Below, in pieces: positions 18,145-27,748 of a stretch of 64,000 nucleotides of DNA. The position numbers were made by a program, and so were the translations under genes. Within the stretch, counting starts at the first letter, position 1, and each line of letters starts with the position of its first letter. The notes beneath the pieces were generated by a model. It saw nothing but the letters and a program-made list of their open reading frames with translations, did no database searches and was not told the origin of the DNA. This stretch comes from Marininema halotolerans (GTDB lineage Bacteria; Bacillota; Bacilli; Thermoactinomycetales; DSM-45169): assembly GCF_900116235.1 (NCBI RefSeq), contig NZ_FPAA01000001.1:248001-312000 (forward strand), in the 5' to 3' direction.

Positions 18145-19841
18145 GGAATTTCTCCCTCCTCTTTATACTCTTTTACAAGATACCCACAACGCTTTGCTAA
18201 TTGATTTAACGCGACAATCTCACGTAACGCATCCTTTTGTACATCCGTATAAAGCGTAGTAAAGAAATGTACTTCGCCAGCGCGATACGATGAGGAGCGC
18301 CCTACTCGACCGGCAATTTGTATCAGGGATGCTTGGTCAAAAATCGGATGATCCGCACCCAAAACAGCAACATGACATCGCGGAACGGTTACGCCTCGTT
18401 CCAAGATCGTCGTGGTAACCAGTAACCAACGCTTCCCATGACGAAATTCGGCAATTCTCTCCCCTCGGGCTTCTTCTCTTCCTGAGACAACGCTACATCC
18501 TTGGTACAAGGTAGAAGGAAGCGCATTCTTTAACCAACGAAGGAGTGTCTTTGCATCCTTCACCCGCGGAACAAATAATAGCGCTTGCCCCTTCTTTTCT
18601 ACCACCTGATCAAGGAAAGAGAGAAGAGAAGGGATTGACTTACCTTGTTGCAAGCGTGCCCACAATGATCGCTTCTTGATCAGCTTTGGAACAGGTAGAG
18701 GATAACCGTGATAACGAACGGGGAGGGTCACCGCCGTCAGTTCCCCCGCTTTCACCTGTTTCTTCCATGGTGTAGCTGGGGTTGCTGTTACTGCTACTCT
18801 CTTACCGCCAGCCGCCGTCGCTCGTATCACAGCCGCTTCCCATATGGTATCCCCATACAGGGGCCATGCATCGGCTTCATCAACCACCACCAGATCAAAA
18901 AATTGATAGAAACGAATCAATTGGGGCACTGTTGCAATAAATAACTGCCCGATTTCCCAAACCTCCTGGCTCTCCCCATGAAGAGTCACTTGTTTAACCC
19001 CAGGAAAAGCCTGTCCAAGACGCTGTGACAGTTCTTTAATGACATCTCGTCTTGGCGCCGTCCATAAAACCGTTCCACCCGAAGCCAATACGCGCTGAAG
19101 AACAGGTAAAAGCATTTCTGTTTTCCCAGAACCCGTCACCGCCCATACAAGTAATTCTGATCTTGTGCTGGAGAACCAACGTTGACAAGCTTCCATCGTA
19201 TCTCGTTGTGCCGATGTTAACGGCGGTGAAATGAGTCGTATCCTTTGCACCCCTTTTTGTTCGGAAGTGAAAGGGATCCGTATCAAGGGAAGACATGACC
19301 GGCTTCCGCCAAGCATCACACAGGACTCACAAAGTAAACAAGGACCATTGCAACGTGCACACGCCACCTGTTGAATTCGTCTCTGACCGCCACCGCAACG
19401 CAAACATTGACGGTTTTTCGGCGCCCTTGTTTGAGTGACTCCAGGAAGAAGTTCGGCACGTCCCGTCAAATGAAGCCACTGCACGGTGGATCGTAATTTA
19501 TCCTCCCTCACCTTTGCTCCTTGTTGATAGGCTACGAAACTCCGTACTTCTGGCCATAATAATGACCTTCCAGCTAACCATCTCTGTAATCGTTGTGCTC
19601 GATACTCGAGATGCTGGATTGGTTGCGCTCTTCCTTTCCAATCTTCCATTTCCAAAGCAGTTGCTGAAATAGCGTTACGAGAGTATGGCTCTCCAATCCA
19701 CTCATAGGCTTGTCCAAGGGATGGAAACCGCACCCCACCCCCCACGATTTCCACCCCTTGCATTCCCCAAAAAAGCTGATCAATGGTTCGGTCAAGAGTT
19801 ATCCAAGATGATCCCTTCACTTGATACACCATAACCTCCAT
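18141..19841 (-). CDS. comFA: Competence helicase ComFA
   Basis: ComFA is a DEAD-type ATPase needed to draw single-stranded DNA into the cell. The 566-aa product has an N-terminal four-cysteine zinc motif (CLRCGG, CARCNGPCLLCESC), Walker A in VTGSGKTEM, the box VVVDEADAW and the helicase motif QIAGRVGRSS. The ATG at 19841 is chosen because GAGAGGAG lies upstream; the frame itself extends to 19922. It overlaps comFC by four bases. Its presence with comFC implies natural competence may exist, but no other com genes lie in the window. Confidence 0.94.
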   Translation of the reverse strand: MEVMVYQVKGSSWITLDRTIDQLFWGMQGVEIVGGGVRFPSLGQAYEWIGEPYSRNAISATALEMEDWKGRAQPIQHLEYRAQRLQRWLAGRSLLWPEVRSFVAYQQGAKVREDKLRSTVQWLHLTGRAELLPGVTQTRAPKNRQCLRCGGGQRRIQQVACARCNGPCLLCESCVMLGGSRSCLPLIRIPFTSEQKGVQRIRLISPPLTSAQRDTMEACQRWFSSTRSELLVWAVTGSGKTEMLLPVLQRVLASGGTVLWTAPRRDVIKELSQRLGQAFPGVKQVTLHGESQEVWEIGQLFIATVPQLIRFYQFFDLVVVDEADAWPLYGDTIWEAAVIRATAAGGKRVAVTATPATPWKKQVKAGELTAVTLPVRYHGYPLPVPKLIKKRSLWARLQQGKSIPSLLSFLDQVVEKKGQALLFVPRVKDAKTLLRWLKNALPSTLYQGCSVVSGREEARGERIAEFRHGKRWLLVTTTILERGVTVPRCHVAVLGADHPIFDQASLIQIAGRVGRSSSYRAGEVHFFTTLYTDVQKDALREIVALNQLAKRCGYLVKEYKEEGEIP

Positions 19842-19875
19842 ATTGGATCTCCTCTCTCCGCCCCATTCCCTTCGA

Positions 19876-20265
19876 TTAGTTATACGTAAAACACTCCCGT
19901 TGGTTTCGACAGCGTAAATCAATTACCGATGCATCTTGTCCCCAAAGAGACGGATGCGTCATCGCACCTCCAGAAAGAATACGAATCTCTAATGATGGAT
20001 AATAGTGTTGCAACCTCATTAAAATCGATTGAGTATCATCCGACGACCCCGTATCTACACAAACGACCTCCGCTCGACAGCCAAGAGCCTGTTGGCGAAG
20101 AAAGTAGGCCCGAATTACACCTTCTATGGCACCCTGGCTATTTTCCGTCATTAAAACAAGGCGATGGGTACCTGGACATAGTTTATAACTGAATATTCCG
20201 CTAAAAAGGACCAAAAGACACCTTAGCACACCGTAAACCACAACCGTCCACAGAATTAGTGCCAT
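19876..20265 (-). CDS. Short membrane-anchored protein with a glycosyltransferase-2-like half domain
   Basis: A 129-aa protein with one N-terminal transmembrane segment (LILWTVVVYGVLRCLLVLF). It is followed by a beta-alpha unit resembling the start of a GT-A fold: RLVLMTENSQGAIEGVIRAY, then VVCVDTGSSDDTQSIL, where VDTGSSDDT resembles the nucleotide-binding V(D)xxSxDxT region of family-2 glycosyltransferases. The rest of that fold, including DxD and the catalytic base, is missing. It ends about 35 bases before comFA in the same direction, so it may head the comF operon. AGGAGGG supports the ATG. Function unknown. Confidence 0.75.
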   Translation of the reverse strand: MALILWTVVVYGVLRCLLVLFSGIFSYKLCPGTHRLVLMTENSQGAIEGVIRAYFLRQQALGCRAEVVCVDTGSSDDTQSILMRLQHYYPSLEIRILSGGAMTHPSLWGQDASVIDLRCRNQRECFTYN

Positions 20266-20350
20266 GGGATATGCCCTCCTTTTGCCCCTAGTATATGCAC
20301 CACTGAACATGGGTGTTCAAGGGGTACAATCCACGAGAACACCCATATAA

Positions 20351-20377
20351 AAAACCGTAGCCCAGGGCTACGGTTTT
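20351..20377 (-). terminator. Intrinsic terminator of metK
   Basis: AAAACCGTAGCC / GGCTACGGTTTT arms with a CAG-type loop, then a T-run on the minus strand, 15 bases after the metK stop. Confidence 0.85.
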
Positions 20378-20392
20378 AACTGTTCTTCTTAA

Positions 20393-21592
20393 TTAAAGAG
20401 AGGATTCTTTGCGAAGAACTTCCGCAAGATCGGTTTTCTCCCAAGGGAGTTCGACATCCGTACGACCAAAATGACCGTAAGCTGCTGTCTGACGGTAGAT
20501 TGGGCGGCGCAGATCCAATTGACGAATAATTCCTGCCGGCCGCAAATCAAAATGCTTGCGAACCAAGTTGACCAATTCTACTTCGTCTACTTTACCTGTT
20601 CCAAAAGTTTCCACACGAATAGAAACTGGACGGGCAACCCCGATAGCATAGGCCAGTTGCACTTCACATTTGTCAGCCAGACCCGCAGCAACAATATTCT
20701 TTGCGACATAACGAGCCGCATAGGCACCTGAGCGATCAACTTTCGTCGGATCTTTACCAGAGAAAGCACCGCCCCCATGGCGTGCATATCCACCATAGGT
20801 ATCCACAATAATTTTGCGACCGGTGAGACCCGCATCCCCCATCGGCCCCCCAATAACGAAGCGGCCCGTCGGGTTGATAAAATACTTAGTGTTCTCATCC
20901 AGCATGGATTGTGGTACAACAGGCTCGATCACGTGTTTTTGAATATCTTCTTTAATCTGGCCAAGGGTAATCTCTTCCGCATGCTGCGTAGAAACTACCA
21001 CCGCATCAATGCGCACGGGTTTATTGCCTTCATATTCTACAGAAACTTGGGTTTTTCCATCTGGACGTAAATATTCCAAGGTGCCATCTACCCGTACCTC
21101 ATGAAGGCGACGAGCCAATTGGTGAGACAATGAGATCGGCAAAGGCATAAGCTCAGGGGTTTCATTGACAGCAAACCCAAACATTAGCCCCTGATCCCCA
21201 GCACCAATGGCTTCGATTTCTTCTTCACTCATCGAACCTTCCCGTTTCTCCAACGCCACATCAACACCCGCGGCAATATCCGCAGATTGCTCATCAATCG
21301 AAGTAAGAACGGCACATGTTGCAGCATCAAAACCGTATTTTGCCCGTGTATAACCAATATCACGGATGGTATCACGTACAATCCGTGGAATATCTACATA
21401 ACAATTCGTCGAAATTTCTCCAGCCACCAAAACAAGGCCGGTGGTTACCGACGTTTCACAAGCGACACGAGCATTGGGGTCACGAGAAAGAATTTCATCC
21501 AAGACGGAATCGGAAATCTGATCACAGATTTTATCCGGGTGACCCGCCGTCACCGATTCCGAAGTAAATAGACTGCGACGGGTGTGATCCAT
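20393..21592 (-). CDS. metK: S-adenosylmethionine synthetase
   Basis: MetK makes S-adenosylmethionine from methionine and ATP. The 399-aa protein has the family motifs [30 protein letters not shown] and the glycine-rich loop [16 protein letters not shown]. Length is normal. It is monocistronic by its terminator. I see no SAM riboswitch in the 370 bases upstream, in contrast to the methionine importer in this window. Confidence 0.98.
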   Translation of the reverse strand: MDHTRRSLFTSESVTAGHPDKICDQISDSVLDEILSRDPNARVACETSVTTGLVLVAGEISTNCYVDIPRIVRDTIRDIGYTRAKYGFDAATCAVLTSIDEQSADIAAGVDVALEKREGSMSEEEIEAIGAGDQGLMFGFAVNETPELMPLPISLSHQLARRLHEVRVDGTLEYLRPDGKTQVSVEYEGNKPVRIDAVVVSTQHAEEITLGQIKEDIQKHVIEPVVPQSMLDENTKYFINPTGRFVIGGPMGDAGLTGRKIIVDTYGGYARHGGGAFSGKDPTKVDRSGAYAARYVAKNIVAAGLADKCEVQLAYAIGVARPVSIRVETFGTGKVDEVELVNLVRKHFDLRPAGIIRQLDLRRPIYRQTAAYGHFGRTDVELPWEKTDLAEVLRKESSL

Positions 21593-21964
21593 CAGAGCAG
21601 CTCTCCCTTCAACTCAATCATTCCAAAGAAAAAAAGACTCCCCAGTATAACATGGTATTAGCGGACATTGAGCCCTCTAAATAAAGGGTCCGTTATCATT
21701 TGAAATCCATTTTTAGAATACATGATCCCTATCAACATGGCAAGTAGGGAGACTATTCTTCCCAGTTCCCCCATCTTTGTCAAACTGTCGGTTTCTATGA
21801 ATATCCTCACCCCATTGATAACTTGACATATGCCCACAAAAATCCCCCCTTGCTTATACAAGAGGGATGTACGCCGTTATCACACCTATGTGAGCAAAGA
21901 GCCTGTTCTCTAAATCGAACCCTCCTGTGCAATCGACGTAAAATCTACCTCATTAAAAAAATAT
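21593..21964. other. Intergenic region upstream of metK
   Basis: Holds a doubtful small ORF (21658-21837) and no recognisable S-box or T-box. A minus-strand TATACT near the metK start could be a -10 element but has no good -35 partner. Confidence 0.45.
21658..21837 (-). CDS. Possible small protein, 59 aa, unknown
   Basis: A frame from GTG at 21837, with AAGGGGGG six to seven bases upstream, encodes a 59-residue product with one weak hydrophobic stretch (LGRIVSLLAMLIGIMY) and a basic end. No family is recognised. It may be a real short membrane-associated protein or chance; its stop is 65 bases before metK. Confidence 0.3.
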   Translation of the reverse strand: MGICQVINGVRIFIETDSLTKMGELGRIVSLLAMLIGIMYSKNGFQMITDPLFRGLNVR

Positions 21965-23659
21965 TTATACTCCATTATTCTTTACGACATTGTTAAAAAA
22001 CACATTCCTTCCATGGGAGGTATTTTTAATGCCTTTGCATTTATTATCAATGAACCGGTTGTTTAAAATGAATGATTGTGTTGTCGGTATTTCAACAGGG
22101 GGGCTATTCCGTTTAACGATGACAAAACCGGTATCTAATCGCAATCCATTTCCTAAATTTCTTGATGAGGTAGCACCGTTGACCACTGCCCCTTTATTAC
22201 TTTGTAGATAGATACCAGAAGAGGCAGGGGTACCTGGCGTTATTCTCTTGCAATTAGTCAAACGCCACCCATTTCCCCGTGCAATGTTACGTCCATATAG
22301 CACATTAAAAAGCAAAGGGAAGATCGGATTTCGAACCTGTCCAAAGGTCCCACTGTCGGTGACAAACAATCCGAGGAAGAAACCAAAACCACCATGTGTA
22401 AAACCAGGTTGAGAAGTAAGGATGACGCGGTTATTCATCGCCACACAATCACGCATGGTAATTCGACTTCCATTGAACATATACCCTGCTGCTTCTCCAG
22501 CAGAAGAAGGGGTTCTACCTCCGGCAGTTAGGATATTGCCATTTGCTATACAGTTCTCAAATAACGCTTGCTTCGTACGAAAAAACCGAAAGCCATGGGC
22601 ACGTGTGATGAGAAAAGGGACAAAACATTGTGAGCCAGTACATCGTTGGGCACTAAAGCTTGCCACTTGAAACTTGGCAGTGCATCGCCGTACGGTTAGT
22701 GAAGTATCCTGTTCAAATGCGAACCCTACGGCGCTTGCAGAGTCAGAAAAACCGCTTTGCACATTGCTCGAACCACCAATGATATTCCGATTTGCAACAC
22801 AATCTTCAACGGTTACTTTATTGATGAATGCTGCAAGAATACCAATACTTTCAATGACCCCTCGATTCCCGTTTCCGACACAGTTCTTTATAAGGACATT
22901 GGTGCAATCCGAGGCAAAAAGTCCATTCACTGCAAAATCAGTGCTCGTATTGCGATTAAATTGGGAGTTGCCTATCGTGACATTTTCACAAAAGGTGGTG
23001 GTTCCTGCGTCTATGAACTGGTTCGGAGTAAAGGGCTGTGGATAGTCGGGGCCATTTTCAGAGGCATTCACGTTGAATATGCGTATGTTTTTATTTTGAA
23101 CAAGGACTTCCTCATCCTGTGGGGTCGGTTGAAAATAGCCGCCTCCTACTGCATAACCCCCAGCAACAGAAGAAAACCCTGGAAGATTGACATTGCTAGT
23201 CCTTCCATTACGCAGAAGATCCAAGCTTTCTAGGGTAAGGTCATTAATCGCCGCTGGGTTCCTCCGGTCTTGTTTAATCGCGCTAACACCGACGGAAGCA
23301 AATCCCCTGATCGTCCCATTACGAATCACTGTATTGCGCACGCCGTCCAACACGCGGATCCCCACCACAAACCTCTTCTGTAAAGGTAAATGAAAAGCAT
23401 GATGAGGAGTCACTTTCTGAGATAACGTAAACCCGTTTAAATTGATCTGAACATTTGAACTTGCAATCGTAATCGCGTTGATTGTATCGACATTGTTTTT
23501 TCCTTCCACTGGGGGATCAAAGACCAGATCCTTTGCAAATACATAATTCCCTGGCCGTACGATGATTAGCCCACGAGAAGGAAGGTGTGTAATCATCTTC
23601 CTTCCTCGAAGGTTCTGTGATAATCGCCCTTCGATTCTCTTTTGTTCACGTGTCTTCAT
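21965..23659 (-). CDS. Right-handed parallel beta-helix repeat protein
   Basis: A 564-aa protein with repeated short strands and Asn ladders (NVTIGNSQFNRNTS, NVLIKNCVGNGNRG, KVTVEDCVANRN, ALFENCIANGN, ITMRDCVAMNNR), as in pectate-lyase-like or NosD-type folds. Many repeats carry a buried cysteine after the strand. There is no signal peptide and no catalytic pattern I can recognise, so carbohydrate binding or a structural (possibly spore-surface) role is guesswork. GGGAG precedes the ATG. The next gene upstream is a secreted protease in the same direction. Confidence 0.8.
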   Translation of the reverse strand: MKTREQKRIEGRLSQNLRGRKMITHLPSRGLIIVRPGNYVFAKDLVFDPPVEGKNNVDTINAITIASSNVQINLNGFTLSQKVTPHHAFHLPLQKRFVVGIRVLDGVRNTVIRNGTIRGFASVGVSAIKQDRRNPAAINDLTLESLDLLRNGRTSNVNLPGFSSVAGGYAVGGGYFQPTPQDEEVLVQNKNIRIFNVNASENGPDYPQPFTPNQFIDAGTTTFCENVTIGNSQFNRNTSTDFAVNGLFASDCTNVLIKNCVGNGNRGVIESIGILAAFINKVTVEDCVANRNIIGGSSNVQSGFSDSASAVGFAFEQDTSLTVRRCTAKFQVASFSAQRCTGSQCFVPFLITRAHGFRFFRTKQALFENCIANGNILTAGGRTPSSAGEAAGYMFNGSRITMRDCVAMNNRVILTSQPGFTHGGFGFFLGLFVTDSGTFGQVRNPIFPLLFNVLYGRNIARGNGWRLTNCKRITPGTPASSGIYLQSNKGAVVNGATSSRNLGNGLRLDTGFVIVKRNSPPVEIPTTQSFILNNRFIDNKCKGIKNTSHGRNVFFNNVVKNNGV

Positions 23660-23939
23660 TCGTGGCCGTCTCTCCCTTGTTTTCTCTTCTACCTTAGTCT
23701 ATGGATAGAAAGGGAGACTGTAACGGCTAACGGATTCTCTTAAATCTTCCATAAAAAAACAGAAATTACCACCCCTGTCATCGCTCGCATTCAATACCAG
23801 GATGTAATAAGTCCTTTATTCGGAAGCTTCCTATGAATAATAACCCCCATCGTATGGGCATTAGCATTGCCCTTTGCAAAGGGTAAACTCGAGCAATTGA
23901 AGAGGAATCGATCACCCTTTTTCGCAAAGTGACTCTCGT

Positions 23940-25877
23940 TCAAGATTTTACATCATAATGAATAAATAGATGATAGGGGGTAGGCACGATATTCATCCCA
24001 TAATCCGAGACGCGTATATACCAGATCCCAGGAGAAACTTGGAGCGTCGCTTCTTCGCTTTCCCCATCTCCTTTTTTATCCCACTGCCCTTTCTTCTTTC
24101 CCTTACCATAAAGGGTAAGGACAGGATCGTTTCGCGGAGTCATCACACCCACCTGCACCTTTAATTTCCCCGGCTTAGATACCTTTACACGATACCAATC
24201 ATCGTCACCCTTCTTATGAAGCGTGGCTTCTACATAACTAAAACCGCGGGGTAGGTCGATATTCGCAGCATTCCAAGAGTAATCATTGTTCTCATACATA
24301 TCCGGTCCCGGTTGAAAGCGGCTATCGATACGATAGGGAATTGTTTTCTCCGTTTTTGTGGAGAAACATGCAGTGACATCGCCTGGTGGGATACTTAACC
24401 GCACCTCTTGAAGCTCGCTCCCATGATAAGTCGCTCGTTCCCCTTCTTCCAATTGGACAGATAAGTCAAGATCGTTTCGATGTTCTGCTTGGGTAGAAAA
24501 GGTCAATGTCCCGCCATCCTCGATATGTTCACGTAAACAATCCCGATCCGTTCTCCCTTGAATCGCCCCCTCAAACCTTTGATTAGGGAGAGAAGGGGTG
24601 GCCTTTGATTTCGTATCATTGGGTTCATGAATATCGAGCTTTAATGTCGTAGTAAGTGCCTTCTTAACATCGAGACGCCCATAACCACTTAATAGATCCC
24701 AACGCTCTTCTCCAAGCGGTTTAGCCGTCTGCCGAATGAGATTCCGTACCTCCGCTGGAGTCATATCCGGGTGTTCACAACGAATAAGCGCTGCAACTGC
24801 AGCCACTTGTGGTGCAGCAAAGGACGTTCCTGAGTCCTTGCCAAACTTTCCTTTTAAGGTAGTCGTCCAGATTTCATCACCGGGTGCTGCCACATCGACG
24901 CCAGCGCCTCCATTGGATGTAGGAACCACCTTCCCTGCGGCATTCAAAGATGCTACTCCCAATACGGTCGGAAAGGCAGCTGGATAATAGAGTGGGCGGT
25001 TATATTGAATCACTCCTTGTGGGTCAATCCTTGCATTACCAGCTGCCCCCACTACGATAACCCCTTTTTTTTCAGCCATGGTGACCGCATCAGCCATAGC
25101 CTCACTGTAGGTCCAACTTCCCTGGGATAAAAGGATGACATCCGCCTTTTTCCGTACCGCTTCCCGAATTCCCTCTGCAGTATAGTAAACATCACCATCA
25201 TCTTTCCCTTCCATGACCTTAATCGGCATGATTTGAATCGGGATGGTGACATTCTTTTTCTTTTGAAATCCACGCAAAACCTCTGCAATCACGCCAGCCA
25301 CATGTGTTCCATGTCCATACTTATCCTGCGGCTCGTTAGCAGGCTCCTTTAAATTACTCCCTGTCGTTAGCCATGGTTGCAAAAAAGAATGTTTTAAATC
25401 AATGCCCGTATCGACCACAGCGACGGTGACAGGTTTTTCCCGCTGTGGAAGATGCACGGACTTCCAGGCCTCCTTTGCATTAATTTGATCTAAAAAATAC
25501 AAATGAGAAGCGACCCCGCCTACCGTACTATCCTCAAGCTGTTCCACTTTATATTTGAGATTTGGATGAAGATACTCAACTTCCTCATCGGTGGACCACC
25601 GCTTTTCCCAATCATCTTCATTAATACCCGGTCGAAGACGCACAAGCATACGCTCTCCTCCAACGCCTTCCTCCGTCGTATGCAATACCTCTACCGTATC
25701 TAAAAACGCAGGATCCGGATTTCCTTTTTTCCATTTAATTACCCATTCATGGTGTACCGCTTCTTTATCATTCTCTTGATCTCTTTTTGACACACCATCC
25801 CGGTGATTGATAAACAACCAGACGGATACTAACAGCACTAACAAAAGTATCCCCATTCCTACTTGCTTCTTCATCAT
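23940..25877 (-). CDS. Secreted subtilisin-like serine protease (S8) with two C-terminal PPC-like domains
   Basis: A 645-aa preproenzyme. After an N-terminal hydrophobic segment (GILLLVLLVSVWLFI) comes a propeptide of about 110 residues ending in the inhibitor-like EYLHPNLKYKVEQ. The catalytic domain has Asp in VAVVDTGIDLKH, His in GHGTHVAGVIAE and Ser in GTSFAAPQVAA. Two pre-peptidase C-terminal-like beta domains follow (starting near HEPNDT and YENNDYSWNA). It would be exported and digest protein outside the cell. The ATG at 25877 has GGAG six bases upstream; a TTG two codons earlier is less likely. Confidence 0.92.
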   Translation of the reverse strand: MMKKQVGMGILLLVLLVSVWLFINHRDGVSKRDQENDKEAVHHEWVIKWKKGNPDPAFLDTVEVLHTTEEGVGGERMLVRLRPGINEDDWEKRWSTDEEVEYLHPNLKYKVEQLEDSTVGGVASHLYFLDQINAKEAWKSVHLPQREKPVTVAVVDTGIDLKHSFLQPWLTTGSNLKEPANEPQDKYGHGTHVAGVIAEVLRGFQKKKNVTIPIQIMPIKVMEGKDDGDVYYTAEGIREAVRKKADVILLSQGSWTYSEAMADAVTMAEKKGVIVVGAAGNARIDPQGVIQYNRPLYYPAAFPTVLGVASLNAAGKVVPTSNGGAGVDVAAPGDEIWTTTLKGKFGKDSGTSFAAPQVAAVAALIRCEHPDMTPAEVRNLIRQTAKPLGEERWDLLSGYGRLDVKKALTTTLKLDIHEPNDTKSKATPSLPNQRFEGAIQGRTDRDCLREHIEDGGTLTFSTQAEHRNDLDLSVQLEEGERATYHGSELQEVRLSIPPGDVTACFSTKTEKTIPYRIDSRFQPGPDMYENNDYSWNAANIDLPRGFSYVEATLHKKGDDDWYRVKVSKPGKLKVQVGVMTPRNDPVLTLYGKGKKKGQWDKKGDGESEEATLQVSPGIWYIRVSDYGMNIVPTPYHLFIHYDVKS

Positions 25878-26003
25878 ATCCAACTCCGCATCTCATTCCA
25901 TATTGGATAGGGTTAGCTTATCACGAAATTACATGATCTGCAGAGAACAGTCCATGCTAAGAAGTAGAGATGACCTTGGTATTTCCGTAATATCCAATTA
26001 AAA

Positions 26004-26028
26004 AAAGGCCCTGGGGGAGTGGGCCTTT
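26004..26028. terminator. Terminator-like hairpin between divergent genes
   Basis: AAAGGCCC / GGGCCTTT arms with a nine-base loop. A T-run follows directly on the minus strand, and on the plus strand TTTTTT follows after five bases. It lies between the divergent protease and lytR genes, where no gene end is expected. Confidence 0.6.
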
Positions 26029-26059
26029 CTACTTTTTTCTTAACAATGATCTTTCTCTC

Positions 26060-26088
26060 TTGAGCACCCCTAACGGGGATAGTATCAT
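26060..26088 (+). promoter_or_regulatory. Probable SigA promoter of lytR
   Basis: Plus strand TTGAGC (26060-26065), a 17-base spacer, TATCAT (26083-26088), 60 bases before the lytR start. The match to consensus is moderate. Confidence 0.45.
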
Positions 26089-26147
26089 GAAGAAAGATAC
26101 TGGATACGTGGGGGGAATCTCTGAATAGACGTAAAGTGGGGATTTCA

Positions 26148-27188
26148 ATGGCTAACAACCGCATGGAGCAAAGCCGAGTAAACCGTAGTCGGTCAGATCG
26201 CCAAAAACAAAGGCACCGGAGGAAGCGCTGGATACAGATCACATTACTTAGCTTCCTTTTTCTCTTTACCTTAGTAGGGGTTTTTCTCTATCAAGTATGG
26301 GGAACGATGACCCAGACCTATCACCCCTATCAAACGGACAAGCGCGAGAAAGCAGTCACCCTGAATGAGCCATTTTCTATTCTTCTTTTGGGGGCAGACT
26401 CTCGTGATGCCACTTCCAATTGGCGCCCTGATGTCATCCTTCTCGCTGCTATTAACCCGAGTAAACACACTGTACGGATTGTGAGCATTCCTCGCGATAC
26501 TTACGTTCCGATCGCAAATACGGGAGGAGAATATCACAAAATTAACTCCGCTGCTTATTTCGGGAGAAAGAAAGTAAACCCAAATGGTCCTGGTTCAATC
26601 AAAAACACCGCTGAAACCGTCGAGCACGTTCTCAATGTGCCTATCGATTATTACATTAAAGTAAACTTCAAAGGGTTTACAGACGTTGTGGACGCCTTAG
26701 GGGGAGTAGACGTCAACGTCAAGTTCCCTTTTAAACAAGCAATGATCGGCGGTAAAATTGCCTCCTTCAAGCCGGGCCCGAAACACTTGAATGGAAGCGA
26801 AGCCCTTGCCTATGTTCGCATGAGAAAGGGCGATACACAAGGGGATGCAGGTAGAAACCTTCGTCAGCAGGAAGTGATCACCCAATTACTTGATTCTGCG
26901 GTCAGCCTAAATTCCATTACAAAGGTCGGAGATCTACTCGATAGTGTCGGCAACAACTTATCAATGAGCATCTCACCAAAGGATGCACTCCGTCTACAAT
27001 CGATCTACAGAAAGATTCCGAAAGAACAGATTCAATCTGAACGGTTACAGGGGGAAAACCGTCGATTAAAGCTGTGGTATTTCTTCGTTAAAGATTCCGA
27101 GCGTCAACGTGTAAGTGATCTTTTCCGAACACAACTGGGGTTGAAAAAGGAACCGGTCCAACCCTTTCACACGAAGTCTGAAGAATAA
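26148..27188 (+). CDS. LytR-CpsA-Psr (LCP) family ligase
   Basis: LCP proteins attach teichoic acids, capsules and other undecaprenyl-linked glycans to peptidoglycan. The 346-aa product has a basic cytoplasmic N-terminus, one transmembrane segment (about residues 29-48) and the extracellular LCP domain. Conserved residues are in LLLGADSRD, RIVSIPRDTYV, KINSAAYFG, LGGVDVNV and the arginines of LAYVRMRKGD and DAGRNLRQQ. The ATG at 26148 is preferred to an upstream GTG because GTGGGGA serves as its ribosome binding site. It could act on the polysaccharide made by the cluster in this window. Confidence 0.93.
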   Translation: MANNRMEQSRVNRSRSDRQKQRHRRKRWIQITLLSFLFLFTLVGVFLYQVWGTMTQTYHPYQTDKREKAVTLNEPFSILLLGADSRDATSNWRPDVILLAAINPSKHTVRIVSIPRDTYVPIANTGGEYHKINSAAYFGRKKVNPNGPGSIKNTAETVEHVLNVPIDYYIKVNFKGFTDVVDALGGVDVNVKFPFKQAMIGGKIASFKPGPKHLNGSEALAYVRMRKGDTQGDAGRNLRQQEVITQLLDSAVSLNSITKVGDLLDSVGNNLSMSISPKDALRLQSIYRKIPKEQIQSERLQGENRRLKLWYFFVKDSERQRVSDLFRTQLGLKKEPVQPFHTKSEE

Positions 27189-27748
27189 AAGTGGCATGGG
27201 GTTGGGGTACACTTTCCCTTCAGCTCTTTATTTAAAGAATGAAACCATAAACCTTTACTCGATGTACACCTCCAAACTTCCCATGAGTTCACATCGGGGG
27301 ATGTGTTACTTTTCTCACTGATAGGGAGCCAGCATCGTCTGGACCCTTTTTTTTATACGGTGGCCCTCTCCAAAGGTCTAGCTGATATGCAAGGGATGTT
27401 TCGGAAGGGGCTTCAGGATTTCCATCCTTTTCATGCGGTGGAGGTGCCAAACCCACCCGATACCGTTTTAATTTCGAGACGTTCACTTGAATCGATACAA
27501 CCGGCTCTTGTTGGGGGACATACCGTAATGATAAGGCATTCAAATCTACACATTCTTGATAAATAGGAGATATACCGATGAAGACCATGGATACTCATCC
27601 TTTCACCGGGACAAGTTCGCCCGTTGGTGATTCCAAGAATAGATCAAGCTCTCATCATGCGGCTACCCTTTCGACAAAGCTTCCTATATCCAGTGTTCCT
27701 TTTTCATCCATCGAGAACAATTAAGGATTTTCCGACATAGAAAGGCGG
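27189..27748. other. Long region after lytR with only doubtful ORFs
   Basis: About 560 bases. Overlapping frames on both strands (27303-27566 plus; 27289-27588 minus) lack ribosome binding sites and recognisable content. A 48-codon frame at 27578 has a good ribosome binding site and is listed. No terminator for lytR is obvious here. Confidence 0.4.
27578..27724 (+). CDS. Possible 48-aa peptide upstream of yigZ
   Basis: An ATG eight bases after AGGAG opens a 48-codon frame ending 24 bases before yigZ. The product is rich in Ser, Thr and His (SSSHHAATLST) with no hydrophobic core or known domain. It may be a leader peptide for yigZ or chance. Confidence 0.25.
   Translation: MKTMDTHPFTGTSSPVGDSKNRSSSHHAATLSTKLPISSVPFSSIENN

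Noticed and set aside
23873-23890. CCCTTTGCAAAGGG palindrome after the protease gene as terminator
   Set aside because: It has no loop and no T-run, so a hairpin of use is unlikely.
27289-27588. 99-aa minus-strand frame and 87-aa plus-strand frame
   Set aside because: They overlap each other, lack ribosome binding sites and show no family pattern.
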